From Perognathus longimembris pacificus (lineage: Eukaryota > Chordata > Mammalia > Rodentia > Heteromyidae): a stretch of 64,000 bases of DNA. Below, in pieces: positions 1-51,600 of the stretch; position 1 is the first letter of the stretch, and each line of letters opens with the position of its first letter. A program made the translations under genes and the position numbers. The notes beneath the pieces were generated by a model. That model searched no databases. It was not told where the DNA came from and saw nothing but the letters and a program-made list of their open reading frames with translations. Location: NCBI RefSeq assembly GCF_023159225.1, contig NC_063170.1:29104301-29168300 (forward strand). The letters run 5' to 3'.

Positions 1-24
1 GCCACTAGGCTATATCCCCAGCCC
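1..24 (-). mobile_element. IDL-Geo SINE end (cut by window edge)
   Basis: GCCACTAGGCTATATCCCCAG plus ccc is the head of an antisense IDL half. Confidence 0.75.
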
Positions 25-89
25 GAGTTCCTTGTTTTGATATCAACAATCTTTGTAGTCACTACCTCCTGTAATAGGAAAAGCATTTG

Positions 90-350
90 TATCAAGTTCC
101 TGCCCTCACAGTAGTAACTTCCTCCACTTTTGTATTTGAGACAAATGTCATGCTGTATTGATCTTTTACCCTGTAGTTGTAAAATTGATTTCTAACCCTA
201 TATAAACCCTGGCCCTCTTGGAATAAAGTATGCATTGGTTCACTCTCCTTGCATCCCCTGTGTCCTGACTATGGCTGCAGTTACCCAGGTCAACAGTACC
301 TTTACCACCAGCTCCTCAGATTGGCACAAGCAAAGCTCTGAGCTCACAAT
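90..350 (+). mobile_element. Possible LTR fragment
   Basis: TATAAA at 201-206 and AATAAA at 222-227, followed by a GT/C-rich stretch, resemble the core of a rodent LTR. Boundaries and family are not resolved. Confidence 0.35.
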
Positions 351-439
351 AATTGACAGAGTGCTTATGTAAGACTGTAGCTAAAATGTTTTTTTACAGG
401 GTTTGTTCATGGTTAGACCAAGAGACCCTGCAGTTCCTT

Positions 440-1340
440 TTCTGATCTACTGGAGAAAGTGGGCTTCTAGAACCCCTTCCTTCTGTAGTGAATGCAGACC
501 TCAGTGCTAGAAAGTCCAGTCCCCCCACTGACTCATTGTGAGTCTCAGTCTCTTTGTGAGTCAAATGGAAGTGTAGTGATGCTGAAGAACTGTAGTACCT
601 GGATCAGGTCCTCTGTCTCCATGGCCTCCAAGAATGAGTCCATCGACATAGAAGGAGAGGTAAAGTAGCAAAGATTTATTGAAGGAAAAGATAAACAGAG
701 TTCTGCTGCACAGCGTGTGTGGGAGTGTTCCAAAGGAGTGCATGACTGGGTGTATTTTGTAGGGGTTAATAAGGCATCTTGAGGAGAGAGCTATGTGTCT
801 GTCAAGGTCACTGGGCAGTCTGTGAGTGCTATCATACTCATACTCAATCCGGTGCTCCTCTCAGTCTGAATAAGCTCTCCATGCCTCCTTTAGCCCCTTT
901 CACTGGATGTCTGTCTGTCACCTTTGGGGTACAGTCATTCTATTGTTTATGTGCAAATTCCAAGTACAAGGGATATGAAGGTTCACAGGTGCCCCACATG
1001 CACAACTGCTTGAGGCCATGGTGATGAGATGTCTAGGGCTGTGTATGGGACAGCTCAAGGCCATGGTGAGAAATGTAGAACCTCTAGGAGAGAAAGCCTA
1101 TGCCTCAATCATCTGGCCAGTCTCTTCTTTGCTCTTAGTAGTCCCCTACCAGATGAGCCACATATGGGAGACACATCTAGATGCTGTGCAGATAGAATCA
1201 TTGGCATGTCAGCACAGAACTGGTCAGTCTGCCTCCAACTCAAAAATGTAACTGAATTTTCTGAACTGGCAGTTGGCGTACATGATGGCCTAGCGATAAG
1301 TCAGGTTTTAGACAGAGGGCAGAAAGTTTTAGACTGCTGA
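440..1340 (-). mobile_element. Possible antisense LTR-like segment
   Basis: Unique-looking sequence with AATAAA on the minus strand near 680 (ATTTATTGAAGG on the plus strand) and TG/CA-rich ends. No duplication was found, and no conserved coding frame was recognised. Confidence 0.25.
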
Positions 1341-1679
1341 TCATTGTAAACAAACTTTGGAGACTGGCTTCTTGCATTTAAATCCAGATTCTTTTATACT
1401 TACTTTGGAAAATGCCTTAACCACTCCAAGCCTCAGTTTATTTATCTATAAAATGGAGATATAGCCACTTTGAGAATTGTTAAGAGGTACTTATGTAAAA
1501 TTGTATCATCTATGTCTAGCTGTGCAATTTGCTCCTGTCTCTGCCATTGACGCACAGTATGATCTACAGAAAGTCCCTTCTCTGCTCCTCAAATTTTCTA
1601 TCTGCAAAATAAAGGAGATTATCTTATAGTCACTCAGATCCCTCTTGTCTGTAAAAATAGCAGAATGCTGTAAATTATG

Positions 1680-1875
1680 TTTCCTTTTTTTTCCTGCTAG
1701 TCCTGGGGTTTGAGCTCAGGGCATAAGCACTGTCTCTGAGCTTCCTTTTGTTCAAGACTAGCACTCTACCACTTGAGCCACAGCACCACTTCTGGCCTTT
1801 TCTGTTTATTTGGTACTGAGAAATCAAACTCAGGGCTTCATGCATGCTAGGCCACTAAGCCACATTCCCAGCCCC
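1680..1875 (-). mobile_element. IDL-Geo dimeric SINE, 19-bp TSD
   Basis: Antisense copy from T-rich tail to CATTCCCAGCCC, flanked by perfect 19-bp duplications (1661-1679 and 1876-1894). Confidence 0.9.
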
Positions 1876-2267
1876 CAGAATGCTGTAAATTATGAATATA
1901 GGGTTGTAAGTCTGTCCTTACTGCTTCCTGACTGTGTGGACTTGAGCAAACTAATTAAATTCTCTTAATTATAAAATAGAGATGATAAAAATCTGCCCCT
2001 TAGGACTATCATGAGTCTTAAATCAGATATGGTAGGGAAACTAAGCCACAGGGCATGACCCATAGTTATGCTCAGAAAAATGAGCTAATATCCAATTCTT
2101 ACAACTCATTTCCTGATTCCAATCAGTCATGTTGAGTGAATTGTGGCCCTAAAAATGTATAATGCCAGTCCATCTGCAAGCCAATGTGTTTGTCAAGCTT
2201 GACCTCCTTGAGGAAACTAGGAAGTTTGGCTAGAGAATCCTTAGTAGCTCCTCATTTAACAAAAGTT

Positions 2268-2450
2268 GTTTTCTTTTTTTTTTTTTTGCCAGTCCTGGTG
2301 CTTGGACTCAGGGCCTGAGCACTGTCCCTGGCTTCTTTTTGTTCAGTGGCTCTTCTGGCCTTTTCTATATATGTGGTGCTAAGGAGTCAAACCCAGGGCT
2401 TCATGTATATGAGGTAAGCACTCTGGCCACTAGGCCATATTCCCAGCCCC
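2268..2450 (-). mobile_element. IDL-Geo SINE, 11-bp TSD
   Basis: Antisense copy flanked by TAACAAAAGTT (2257-2267 and 2451-2461). Confidence 0.88.
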
Positions 2451-2461
2451 TAACAAAAGTT

Positions 2462-4708
2462 TTGAGTCCTGGTCTTCTACTCATTGTGGCATGCGTAGCC
2501 CTTGAGGATTCTACCTCTTTGTTGCTTCTTGAGCAGTTTTATTTGGAGAGTCAACAGCTGAATCCTCCTAGCCAGGAAATGACTATTAGGCTCTCCTGGT
2601 GCAAGCAGTCTGTTAAAGAAATGCATGCCTGCAGGACTTTCCTTTGACCTGGAGGAAGGATTCTCAAATCCTCTGGGTGTCTCTGCACCAGAATTCTGGG
2701 CTTTGAACTCAGGTCATATTTGCTGTGGAACTCAGTCCTCCTCTCCTCCCTCCTTAGACACATAGTGTTTGTTTCACAGCTAGACACTCTGTCAAGTGAT
2801 GCAGGAAGTGGGCCCCTAGGAAGGCGGATATAGCCTAGCAAAACAGATAACCAAGTGGTCTCTGCATGCCTCTGGGGCCTGGGACAGGGTCATAGATAAG
2901 CGGAAATGCCAGGCTTATCACTATTGCCTGAGTACTTCCAGAGAAATCCTCTTGGCCAGCCAGCCCACCTCATTCCCTGGGTTCCAGGCAGTTGGTCAAC
3001 ATCCATCTCCAGGCAAAGTAAACACTGGGCTGGCACAGCTACCGTGGCTGCAGGATGGGAACTCTGTGCCCCACTCCAGCACTGTGCGGTCCTTGCACCA
3101 GAGGCCAGCAGCAGTCATCAGATTACACCCAGATATTTGTGGTAAGGTCAGCTCCAAGTCAATATACTTTGAAGTAGGAACAAATGCTAAGATCACAGGA
3201 ACAAAAGACCCCTGATGATAATTGTTCCTCAGATGCAAGGTCTTCTTGGACCAAGAAACTCAGCAGAAAGCTATGGTGGATGGGGATAGTGTGGGGGTGG
3301 TGAGCTTGGACTTTACCAACTAGTGTAGTGAATGGGCAGACAATGCAAAGTGTTTTCTTGGTTGTGTTTTGTTTTTTTTTGTTTTTTTTTTTAGACAAGT
3401 TCTTACCATGTAGTCCATGCTGATTGACCTCCAGTTGCTAATCACCATGCCTATTTGTGTGACTGTTTTAAATCACAGTGATAGAATTAACCAGTGCTCT
3501 TTCAAGCTACATCATTCTGCCAATAACACCCGGAAATGCTCCTAGACATGGTTCAGACTTCTTTATGTGCTACCCTATCCTCAAAAAGGGAGGGTAAAGC
3601 GGTGTGTGTTTAAGCATATTTACATTGGAAGGCTCTGGCAATAGGTTACTGATGGCTGGAAATAGTGAAACCATTTAATGGTGCTTTTGGATGTCATATT
3701 TTCAGATCAGACCAGGTACTGTTGGCTTGTACCTGTAATAGTAGTTACTCAGGAGGCTGAGATTTCAGAATTATAGTTTGAAGCCAAGGAGGTGTGTGAG
3801 ACTCTTCTTACCTCTAATTAGCCAGCAAAAATCTAAAACATTTGGAAACCACAGGAGCCACAAACTTTGTTGCTCTCTAGGGCCCTATGCATGATCCCTG
3901 ATACCTGTGGTGTCATTGCTGGGGGCATCAGAAGGTTACCCATAAATGTCCCCCACAGGCTTTGCAAGGAACATGCATGACCTATGGGGCAGCATTTGGC
4001 AAATAGCCTAAGATGTTCCCTTTCTGTTCTATTTTTAGGTATAAGTGACTAGTGACTTCAGGCATGGGAAAGGGGACCTACAGACTTCCTCCATGAGTAA
4101 TCTAAATCCATATTTCAGGCATCAGCCAAAAAGTAACACCAAAAGTGTTTGTTTTGCAGGAATATCAAAAGTTTCATTATGGTTCATCAGTCTTGTGTTT
4201 CTTTCCACTGGTCTTGCTTTTCATTGTAAATTAGATTTACATGTAGCCTGTAGGAGCTTATCTTCTAAGGGCCTGGGGTTGCTGAAGCCCCTTGTATAGT
4301 TCAGAGTATGTATGTATGTAACAAAAGGACACTTTTTCTTCCCAACTTTAACATCAGCTACATGAAGTTTGGCCTGCCCAATTCAGATTCTTAAAATACT
4401 TAACTATCAGCAGCCTCTCAAAGAGGAATGTTAAAAGCTGTTGTGATATCAAAGGGGGCCCAAGAAGGGCAGAACTCAGCCTGTCACTCATGGCCTGTGG
4501 CTGAGTAGGAGATACGCAAGGCAGGGGCAGAGAGGATGTGGATGTCTGTGATCTCAAACAGCCTGGGCAGGCTGGATTGGTTGGTGCAGTAGGCAAGGTC
4601 GGTAGCCATCAAGGACAATGAACTTCCACACACTACCATCTAAGTGAAAAAGCGGGGTCTGCAGGCCCTCTGTTTCCTAATCTTTGTCCTTGCTAAGCCT
4701 GAACTGGG
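2462..4708. other. Unique upstream flank of MYLK3
   Basis: Mostly single-copy sequence with one short B1-like/Geo fragment at 3712-3840. No gene seen. MYLK3 promoter and 5' UTR probably lie in the last few hundred bases, but no TATA box or start is evident. Confidence 0.5.
4029..4038 (+). promoter_or_regulatory. Exact MEF2-type site upstream of MYLK3
   Basis: CTATTTTTAG fits the MEF2 consensus CTA(A/T)4TAG at every position and lies 671 bp upstream of the MYLK3 start codon in unique sequence. MEF2 factors drive cardiac and skeletal muscle genes, so a role is plausible. A 10-mer alone is weak evidence. Confidence 0.4.
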
Positions 4709-43633
<38,925 letters not shown>

Positions 43634-44045
43634 TCTTCTTCTCGGCTACTACAGTGACTGAAATTATTGAGGCCAGTGGCGATGTAAAGAGATGACTAAC
43701 AAATTGAAATAATCTGGCCTTTATTATGATTGACTCCTCTTATTTTATAAAGAAAACAAAACAATAATCTTCCCTCCTCCAGTTATGTTGTCTTTGTTAT
43801 GCATGAAAAGTGGTTATAAAAGAGCTCTTTCTGCTTTGGAAGATTGCTAAATTTGTAATGCTGTGTTTTCTTTTCAAGTATCTCTGATTGGTAATAATTG
43901 TAGTCACGGTTAAGGTCATTAGAAAATATTCCATTTTCAAATGTCAAACTCAAGTTCTAAGCTGTTATACTATTCAGTAATAGTAAAGAATTGCTAGCAT
44001 TTTGATTTACCTAGGGCTGAATAAATCTTTTCCCACCCTGCCCTA
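43634..44045 (+). other. MYLK3: MYLK3 3' UTR with candidate poly(A) signal
   Basis: Unique, AT-rich, repeat-free sequence after the stop. A canonical AATAAA occurs at 44020-44025, followed by a sense SINE from 44121. The actual 3' end is inferred, not shown. Confidence 0.55.
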
Positions 44046-44120
44046 GTGTCCAACTACAGGGATTTAGGACAGTGATTCTCAAAGTAGTTTTCACTATGTT
44101 CCCTTTAAAAATCACCATCA

Positions 44121-44308
44121 GGGGCTGGGAATATGGCTTAGTGGTAGAGTGCTTGCCTAGCATGCATGAAGCCCTGGGTTTGATTCCTCAACACTACATA
44201 AACAGAAAAGGCCAGAAGTGGCGCTGTGGCTCAAGGAGTAGAGTGCTAGCCTTGAGTAAAAAGAAGCCAGGGACAGTCCTCAGGCCCTGAGTCCAAGCTC
44301 TAGGACTG

Positions 44309-44339
<31 letters not shown>
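44121..44339 (+). mobile_element. IDL-Geo SINE, sense, long A tail
   Basis: Flanked by AAAATCACCATCAG; 28-30 A tail, probably young. Confidence 0.9.
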
Positions 44340-44342
<3 letters not shown>

Positions 44343-44721
44343 CCATCAGCTAAGCATTTGGGAGGCTGAGGCAAGAGGCCCAGGTTTAAGTCCAGCCTGG
44401 ACTACATAGTGAAGTCAAAAACAAAAGTCAGCATCAATGTGTATTCTTTAGTATTGCTTCAAAATTTGAAATATGTCAACAATCATGGTTAAGGTCTGAG
44501 CATTGTGTGTCTTGTAACTCTTTACCTTCTCTCTTAAACCTACCCTGTCCTGAACCCACCCCTTATTTTCTTATGAATTTCTGGCTATGAAAATCTATGA
44601 TATACAATATGTGGAAGACAGATAGAATAATGGTGTCCAGATTTTGGAGGAAAAATGACTGTGAAGATACATTACAAAGCAATAAAGGAAAGCTGCTTTC
44701 CTGCTGTATTTGTCATTTTTT

Positions 44722-45470
44722 TTTTCTGATTTACTTTATTGTTGTTTTACAGCAGGATTACCTTTACATATGCCTGGTAATAAGTACATTTCCTTTTGCA
44801 TAATATCATCTGTTCCCTCATTCTTTCCCATTTCTTCCCTCTCATCTCCACCCAGACATAGTTCACGTTCACTGGTGTCCAGTGTGCTCCACTGCTGCAC
44901 CTTTCCAATTTTCCTGATTCTGTGCCCTCCCCTCCCCTTTGCAATGTGTGCATGTAAATATATACACTGAATATAAGGTAAAGAACACAATCATCAGGAA
45001 AAAAACAGTTTAAGAAAAAAGTCCTCTGCTTCCATATCTTTGGAGTTTGTTTCAGTATATATCTTATTTCATATGTATATAAGAGGCGCTTGGGTATTAG
45101 ACCTTTGCGATTTCCTCCTAAGACTATCCTCTTTTGGTCTTACTGTATGTGAGTATCTAGAATTTTGTGTTTTGTCATGTCCCATTATGTTTTAGTTACA
45201 ACTTCTACATATCAGGGAGAACATAAGCCATTTGTCTATGATCTTGGCTTCCCTCACTTAGCATGATTTGTTCGAGTTCCTTTTCCCTGCAAATATTCTT
45301 TCTAATGGCTGTATAAAATTCCATTGTTTATAGGCACCACATCTTTTGGATCCACTCATCTATTGTGGGGCATATGGGTGTTTCCATGTCTTGGCTATTT
45401 TGTGAATAATGCAGCAATGAACATGGATGTGCAGGTGTCCTTATCATATCCTGGCTCATGATGCTCAGTG
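44722..45470 (-). mobile_element. Antisense L1 3' end, MYLK3-ORC6 intergenic
   Basis: 3' UTR at the left; then CTTCCCTCACTTAGCATGAT and GTGAATAATGCAGCAATGAA, decayed ORF2 C-terminal sequence. Confidence 0.65.
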
Positions 45471-46060
45471 TAGATGACAACTTTTTACAATAGCAAAAGG
45501 GCACCTAGTGAATAGAGAAGACATTTTTCAATTGTGTATCTGAAAGGCTTAATATCTAGCATATATAAAGTAATACAAGAACTTGAAAAGACATTTCTGC
45601 AAAAAAATATTCAACAGCCAATAACAGCTTGATAGCACTAATAATAAAGGAAATGCAAATAAAAGCCACAACAAGGTAACACCAACCTCTCAGGGTGCCT
45701 ACTATTTTAACAGTCCATACTTTAAACCAAGCAAAAAATGAAGAAGCAAGAATCGGAGAGGATGTGGAGAAACTAATCTTGGGAACTACTGGTGAGGATG
45801 CAATATGTGGCTAATGTGGACAATGGGGTTGATTCCCCAAGAGTACTGACTCAGTGATCCCACTTCTGAGTATCTCTCCCCAAAAAACTGAAAATAGGGT
45901 ATAACTGAAAATAGTTCTATAGCTCCACTCTCAGCAGCACTACTCATGCCAGTCAAGAAGAGGAGGCAATCCAAGTGTCCCATAATGCCATGCTATTCAG
46001 CCTTGAAAACGCTACAAATGAACCGTAAGAACGTTAGGCCAGGTCAAACGAATCAGCCAC
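45470..46060 (+). mobile_element. Sense L1 ORF2 C-terminal fragment
   Basis: Phrases such as AAGGAAATGCAAATAAAAGC and CAGCCTTGAAAAC are L1 ORF2 3' sequence in sense orientation. It abuts the antisense fragment at 44722-45470 and overlaps it in L1 coordinates, so two insertions are more likely than one inverted element. Confidence 0.6.
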
Positions 46061-46336
46061 AGACTAATACTATATAATTCCTCTTACAGTCAAATTCAGA
46101 GGCAAAAAGAACTGTATTACCAAGTGCCCTGGGGAGGGAAGATTAGGGAATTTAATGGCTACTCAGTTTTGCAAGATAAAAATGTCCTGGAGATTAGTTG
46201 CAAAGTAATGTGAGTATATTATTTCCAAAAGATTATGTTGGCACTGTTAGCTCACATCTGTAATTCTAAATTATGCAAGGAGGGTGAGATGACTGATCTC
46301 ACCCTTTGTTATCTGTACTTTTAGGGACTTTTGTAA

Positions 46337-46535
46337 TTTTTTTTGCCAGTCCTGGGCCTTGGACTCAGGGCCTGAGCACTGTCCCTGGCTTCTTCCCGCT
46401 CAAGGCTAGCACTCTGCCACTTGAGCCACAGCGCCACATCTGGCCGTTTTCTGTATATGTGGTGCTGGGGAATTGAACCTAGGGCCTCGTGTATCCGAGG
46501 CAGGCACTCTTGCCACTAGGCCATATCCCCAGCCC
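46337..46535 (-). mobile_element. IDL-Geo SINE
   Basis: Antisense; flanked by GGGACTTTTGTAATTTT. Confidence 0.9.
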
Positions 46536-47327
46536 GGGACTTTTGTAATTTTAACATGTATAGTTAGGGGTCTCTTCATTTTAAGTTAACTTGAAGCTAT
46601 ACTGAGCAGAAAAGTCCGACTCCTTCACCAATTAACTAGCAAAATGCTGGACTAGAGGCATGGCTCAAGTGGTAAAACAACTACCATGAGCAAACTAAGT
46701 GTGTGAGGACTTGGGTTGAAACCATGGTGCATGTGTGCACGCGTACACCTCCCCGACCCCTGCGCCAAGACTCATATATCTTACAATTTAAAAAAGTCAA
46801 TGTGCTGTCATCCTATGTACTTGGGAAGCTGAGAATGGGAGGGTCATGGTCTCAAAGCCAGCCAGAAAAGTTCTTGAGACTTTATTTCAATGGAACAAGT
46901 TGGCTGGGTATGATAACATGAGCATGTCATCTTAGTTATGCTGGGAAGCTATGATGGTAAGATATGGTTCAAGCATTTACTTGGGCAGGAAGTGAGGCTC
47001 TATCAAAAGCATAACCAATACAAGAATGCCTACCTAGCAAGCATGAGATCTTTGAATTACACTTGAGTTGGAACTCAAGTACAACAGAAACAAAAAATTA
47101 AGGGTGTTTAACTTCACATGACGATGAATATATTGCTGCGGGCTCAAAGCTAGAAATATAAATCTTGGCACTAGATTAAATGAGGAATATCGACATCCTA
47201 TTGTGCTGAGGATTGAACCAGTGTCTTGTATAATCAGGCATATGACCAGTAAGCTCTCTCCCCAGCCCTAACTTAGTACAAACCTACAAAAGCTATTTAG
47301 CATTTGCTTTCTAAATACTATGTACTT

Positions 47328-47537
47328 GGGCTGGGAATATGGCCTAGTGGCAAGAGTGCTTGCCTCCTACACATGAAGCTCTTGGTTTGATTCCCCAGCA
47401 CCACATATATGGAAAACGGCCAGAAGGGGCGCTGTGGCTCAGGTGGCAGAGTGCTAGCCTTGAGCAGGAAGAAGCCAGGGATAGTGCTTAGGCCCTGAGT
47501 CCAAGGCCCAGGACTGGCCAAAAAAAAAAAAAAAAAA
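47328..47537 (+). mobile_element. IDL-Geo SINE, sense
   Basis: Flanked by AAATACTATGTACTT; belongs to the 'ggccagaaggggcgctgtggctcaggtggc' subtype (quoted in pieces: GGCCAGAAGGGGCGC, CAGGTGGCAG). Confidence 0.9.
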
Positions 47538-47904
47538 TACTATGTACTTCAGAAATAATACCAATGCTCATAAGGCAGATATTTACCTCATAAATCAGAA
47601 AACTGAGGATTAAGACCTTTAGCTTTTCTTAGGGGACAAGTGGCAGAGCCAGAATTTAAATCTAAGTTAGTGTGGTCCCAAGCACATTTTCATTTTCCAG
47701 TAACATAGAGCTTTTCAGATATTAATCCCATGTTGAGATCATTGTGATATGTCTTTAGCTGTAGTCTGAGAAACTCCTAGAATTAAAAGGGTGGAAGGAC
47801 AAAAAGAGAAACCACTTTTAGTCATTCTAGGTATATGCAACAGGCATTAATCACACCTTTCTTGTAGCAGATAAAGGAAACCACTCATTACTGAGGCCAT
47901 TCAA

Positions 47905-48565
47905 AATAGATCTTATACTCCTTTATTAAAACCACTGAGGTAACAATCATTTTTATTACTGTTTCACAGATGAAATATAAAGAAGTCAATTGCTCTGATC
48001 AATGTATCACAGGTGGTGAGTGGCTGAGTAGGGTTTTCAACCCCAAAAGTGTGATTTGAATTGGGGTATAATGAGCATTGAAGCTCTGTGTATGGGAACC
48101 TGGGTTTTGTTTCCTGCTGGAAAAGACACAGATTTGGGCCCAACAAGGATTCCTTGAAACTGAGAGCAAATGCATCTTTAATAATGACAGCAATCCCCCT
48201 TAGGTAAGCCAAAAATTTTTACATTAACAAGTAAGAAAAATCTAGAAGATTCCATTCAGCTTGAAATATATACTCAGGGTAAAGCCAGACTATTATTAGT
48301 TTAAAACATAAATGACTTCCAGTTCCAGCATAGGCAGGCTTGTGTGGGCCAGAGAGTATGTGGAACACTGTGACTGGGGTAATGTTCTCATGTCAGAAGC
48401 CAGCTCACTATCTAGAGCTTGCCTGTGTGCTGGCTTCTTTGCTACTAAGGCAATGGTTAGGAACCTTGTTATACAAGTTGAAGCCAATGTCATCAAAGCC
48501 CTAAACCCTTCCCGGGGTAGCGCTTCACTATGTAACAGAAGTAGATACCATTCTGCAAGTAGAAA
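47905..48565 (-). other. ORC6: ORC6 3' UTR with candidate poly(A) signals
   Basis: Repeat-poor sequence after the ORC6 stop. On the minus strand AATAAA occurs at 47957-47952 and 47927-47922, about 0.6 kb downstream of the stop. Which one is used is not shown. Confidence 0.5.
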
Positions 48566-48693
48566 TCACTCTGCTGTTGTCTTTTGAGCCTTGGCAGCAT
48601 TTTCCAAAATCTTCCTTTTCCATTCTTCATAATCCGGTGTCAGATCTTCATCTATTTGTAGTTTATGTTGGATTTCTTCTACCTTCTCTATTT
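48566..48693 (-). CDS. ORC6: ORC6 coding exon 7, stop codon
   Basis: 128 nt: [20 protein letters not shown], then [22 protein letters not shown] and TGA (48568-48566). The acceptor is catatag. An IDL-Geo SINE starts about 31 nt on the intron side of this acceptor. Confidence 0.96.
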
Positions 48694-51600
48694 CTATATG
48701 AGAAAATTATAAAAACTAATTTCAGGGGCTGGGGATATGGCCTAGTGGCAAGAGTGCTTGCCTCCTACACATGAAGCTCTTGGTTCGATTCCCCAGCACC
48801 ACATACATGGAAAACGGCCAGAAGGGGCCCTGTGGCTCAGGTGGCAGAGTGCTAGCCTTGAGCGGGAAGAAGCCAGGGATGGTGCTCAGGCCCTGAGTCC
48901 AAGGCCCAGGACTGGCCAAAAAAAAGTAATTTCAAAATACAAATGACATTTTAAAAAAAAGTAAACTTGTTTAAAGTATCTACTCAATTAGTAACAGTAT
49001 TAGGGAATACGATGTTGAAATGTAGATATGGCAGTTTCCATTTTTTTCTTCCCATTACACTCCAAGTAGATTTTTTTCTGTGCCTAATAGGCACTGAACT
49101 TTAAACAGTATTTATGTAACAGTATTTCCTCACCACAATCCTAGGAAGTGTGTATTTACCACCTTTTGTAGATTAGCAAATTGGAGCTCATAGAAATTGT
49201 TACTTTCTAAAAATCACACAACCAGTAGGTCTTGTTAAAACCAATACAAAGGATTTTAGGCTAGGTGCTGATTGCTCACACCTGTAATCCTAACTACTCA
49301 GGCGGCTGACATGTGAAGATCAAGATAGGAAGCTGGCTCAGGCAGGAAAAGTCTGTGAGACTCTTGTTGACAATTAACCACCACAAAACTGGAAGTGGAG
49401 AAGTAGTTCAAGGTGGCAGAGTGCTCAGTGCTAGCCTTAAGGAGAAAAAGCTCAGGGAACCAAAAAGAAAAAAACAACAGGGGGGGCTAGCCTGAGACTG
49501 TCTTTATAGCTAGAGCTTTAAAAAAACAAAACAAAACAAAAACCACTGGAGTTATATATATAAATAAAAATGTACCAGCCAGCCATAATCAGCTATCTAG
49601 CCACTTGGTTACAATTAGTACCTGCAAAGTATACCAAATAAGGCGAATACCAAGACATTGGCCAGATTTGTTTCCAGGTTTAATCTATGAAAGCTCCCAG
49701 TTTACACTGCTGGGAAGAGCTCTAAATCTGAATGTTATGTAATTTTGTGTGTGTGTGTGTGCATGTGAGACAGAGAAGAGAAGAAAGGATAGTGAGCGAG
49801 TGAGAGTGGCATGAGTGAATGGGGGAAGGGAGAGAAAATATTGGGCTTGAACTTAAGAGCTGGGTGCTGTCCTTTAGCTTTTTTTGGTTAGTCACAAAGC
49901 TTGAACTCAGGGCCTAGGCACTGTCCCTGAGCTTTTTCTTTTTTTTTTTTTTTGGCCAGTCCTGGGCCTTGGACTCAGGGCCTGAGCACTGTCCCTGGCT
50001 TCTTCCCGGCTCAAGGCTAGCACTCTGCCACTTGAGCCACAGCGCCCCTTCTGGCCGTTTTCCATATATGTGGTGCTGGGGAATCGAACTGAGAGCTTCA
50101 TGTGTAGGAGGCAAGCACTCTTGCCACTAGGCCATATTCCCAGCCCCCCTTGAGCTTTTTCTTTGAAGGCTCTACCACTTTGAGCCACAGTGCCACTTCC
50201 AGTTTTCTGGTGGTTAATTGAAGATAAGGCTCATGGACTTTCCTGCCTGGGCTGGTTTTGAACAGTGATCTCAGATCTCAGCCTCCTGAGTAGATAGGAT
50301 TAGGAGTCTGAGTATTATGCCACTTGAGCCACACCTCTACTTCTGATTTTTTTGGTGGTTAATTAGAGATAAGAGTCACATAGACTTACCTGCCCAGGCT
50401 GGTTTTGAACCATGAGCCTCAGATCTCCTGAGTTGTTTCTTTGCTGAAATAAACTCTGTTAAATTTAATTTGTCTAAAGCTTTTTTTTTGGTGCCAGTAC
50501 TGGGGCTTGAATTTAGAGCCTTACATTCTCCCTAAGCCTTTTCAATTAAGGCTAATACTATTCCACCTGAGACACACCTCCACATCTGGCTTTTGCCACT
50601 TAACTGAAAATTAGTCTCCAAGATATGTTTGCTTGGACTAGCTTAGGACTTTCATCCTCAGAGTAACTCCTGAGTAGCTAGAAATACAGGCATTAGCTAT
50701 CACTACTCAGCTTGTCTAAAACTTGCAGTTTGGCTTTAGACATTTTTTTTTCCAGTCATGGGGCCTGAACTCAGAGGCTGGGTGCTGTCCCTGAGCTTTT
50801 TTGCTCAAGGCTAGCACTCTGCCACTAAGAGCCACAGCACCACTTCCAGTTTTCTAGTGGTTAATTGAAAATAAGAGTTTTCATGGAACTTCCTGCCTGG
50901 TCTGGGTTTGAACCATGATCCTTAAATCTGTCGCCTGAGTGGCTAGGATTACAAGTGTGAGTCACCAGCACCTGGCTTTAGATATACTCTTCGGTTACTT
51001 CCATTAATAGTTGTTTATCAAGTGAATAATGGTCAGGATTTACTCTAAGTCTGGCTCTTGTCAGAAGAGTTACTAGAGCAATACAGGAATATTTACTTCA
51101 TTAATTACACTACACTAATCTCAATGACTCTGTGTTGTTAGTAAGTCTTACCTTTTGCTGGAGGTTCAACCATCTTTTTCTTCTGTGGTGGACTACCCAA
51201 GTCTCCAGGTGCCTCTTTAAAAAAAGAAGTGTAATCAAGTTATTTTGGGTCACAAAAATTATATACCTTGATGGATCAGTGACTGACTAGGAGAAGACAA
51301 ATGATTGTGCCCTTCTCTTTTAAGTTCCTAAAGTACTTTACTTGAAAAAAAGAGAAAACATTTTTTTTCTAACTAAAACTACATCTGGCCTGCAAATAGA
51401 TGTGCCAGAAATACAGAATTCAGAAAGCAGCATTTTCCAGTTTGGAAAATATGACTTTTGCTAGGTGCCAGTGGCTCATGCCTTTTTTTTTTTTTGCTGG
51501 TCCTGGGGCTTGAACTCTGAACATGGGCACTGTCTCTGAGCTGCTTTTGCTCAAGGTGAGCCTTCTACCACTTGAGCCACAGTGCCACTGCTGGCTTTTT

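Noticed and set aside
4639..4650. AAGTG motifs near the MYLK3 start as Nkx2-5 sites
   Set aside because: They match only the 5-base core, not the full T(C/T)AAGTG.
44722..46060. One twin-primed L1 with an inverted 5' part
   Set aside because: The two parts overlap in L1 coordinates and appear to be different ages, so two insertions are simpler.
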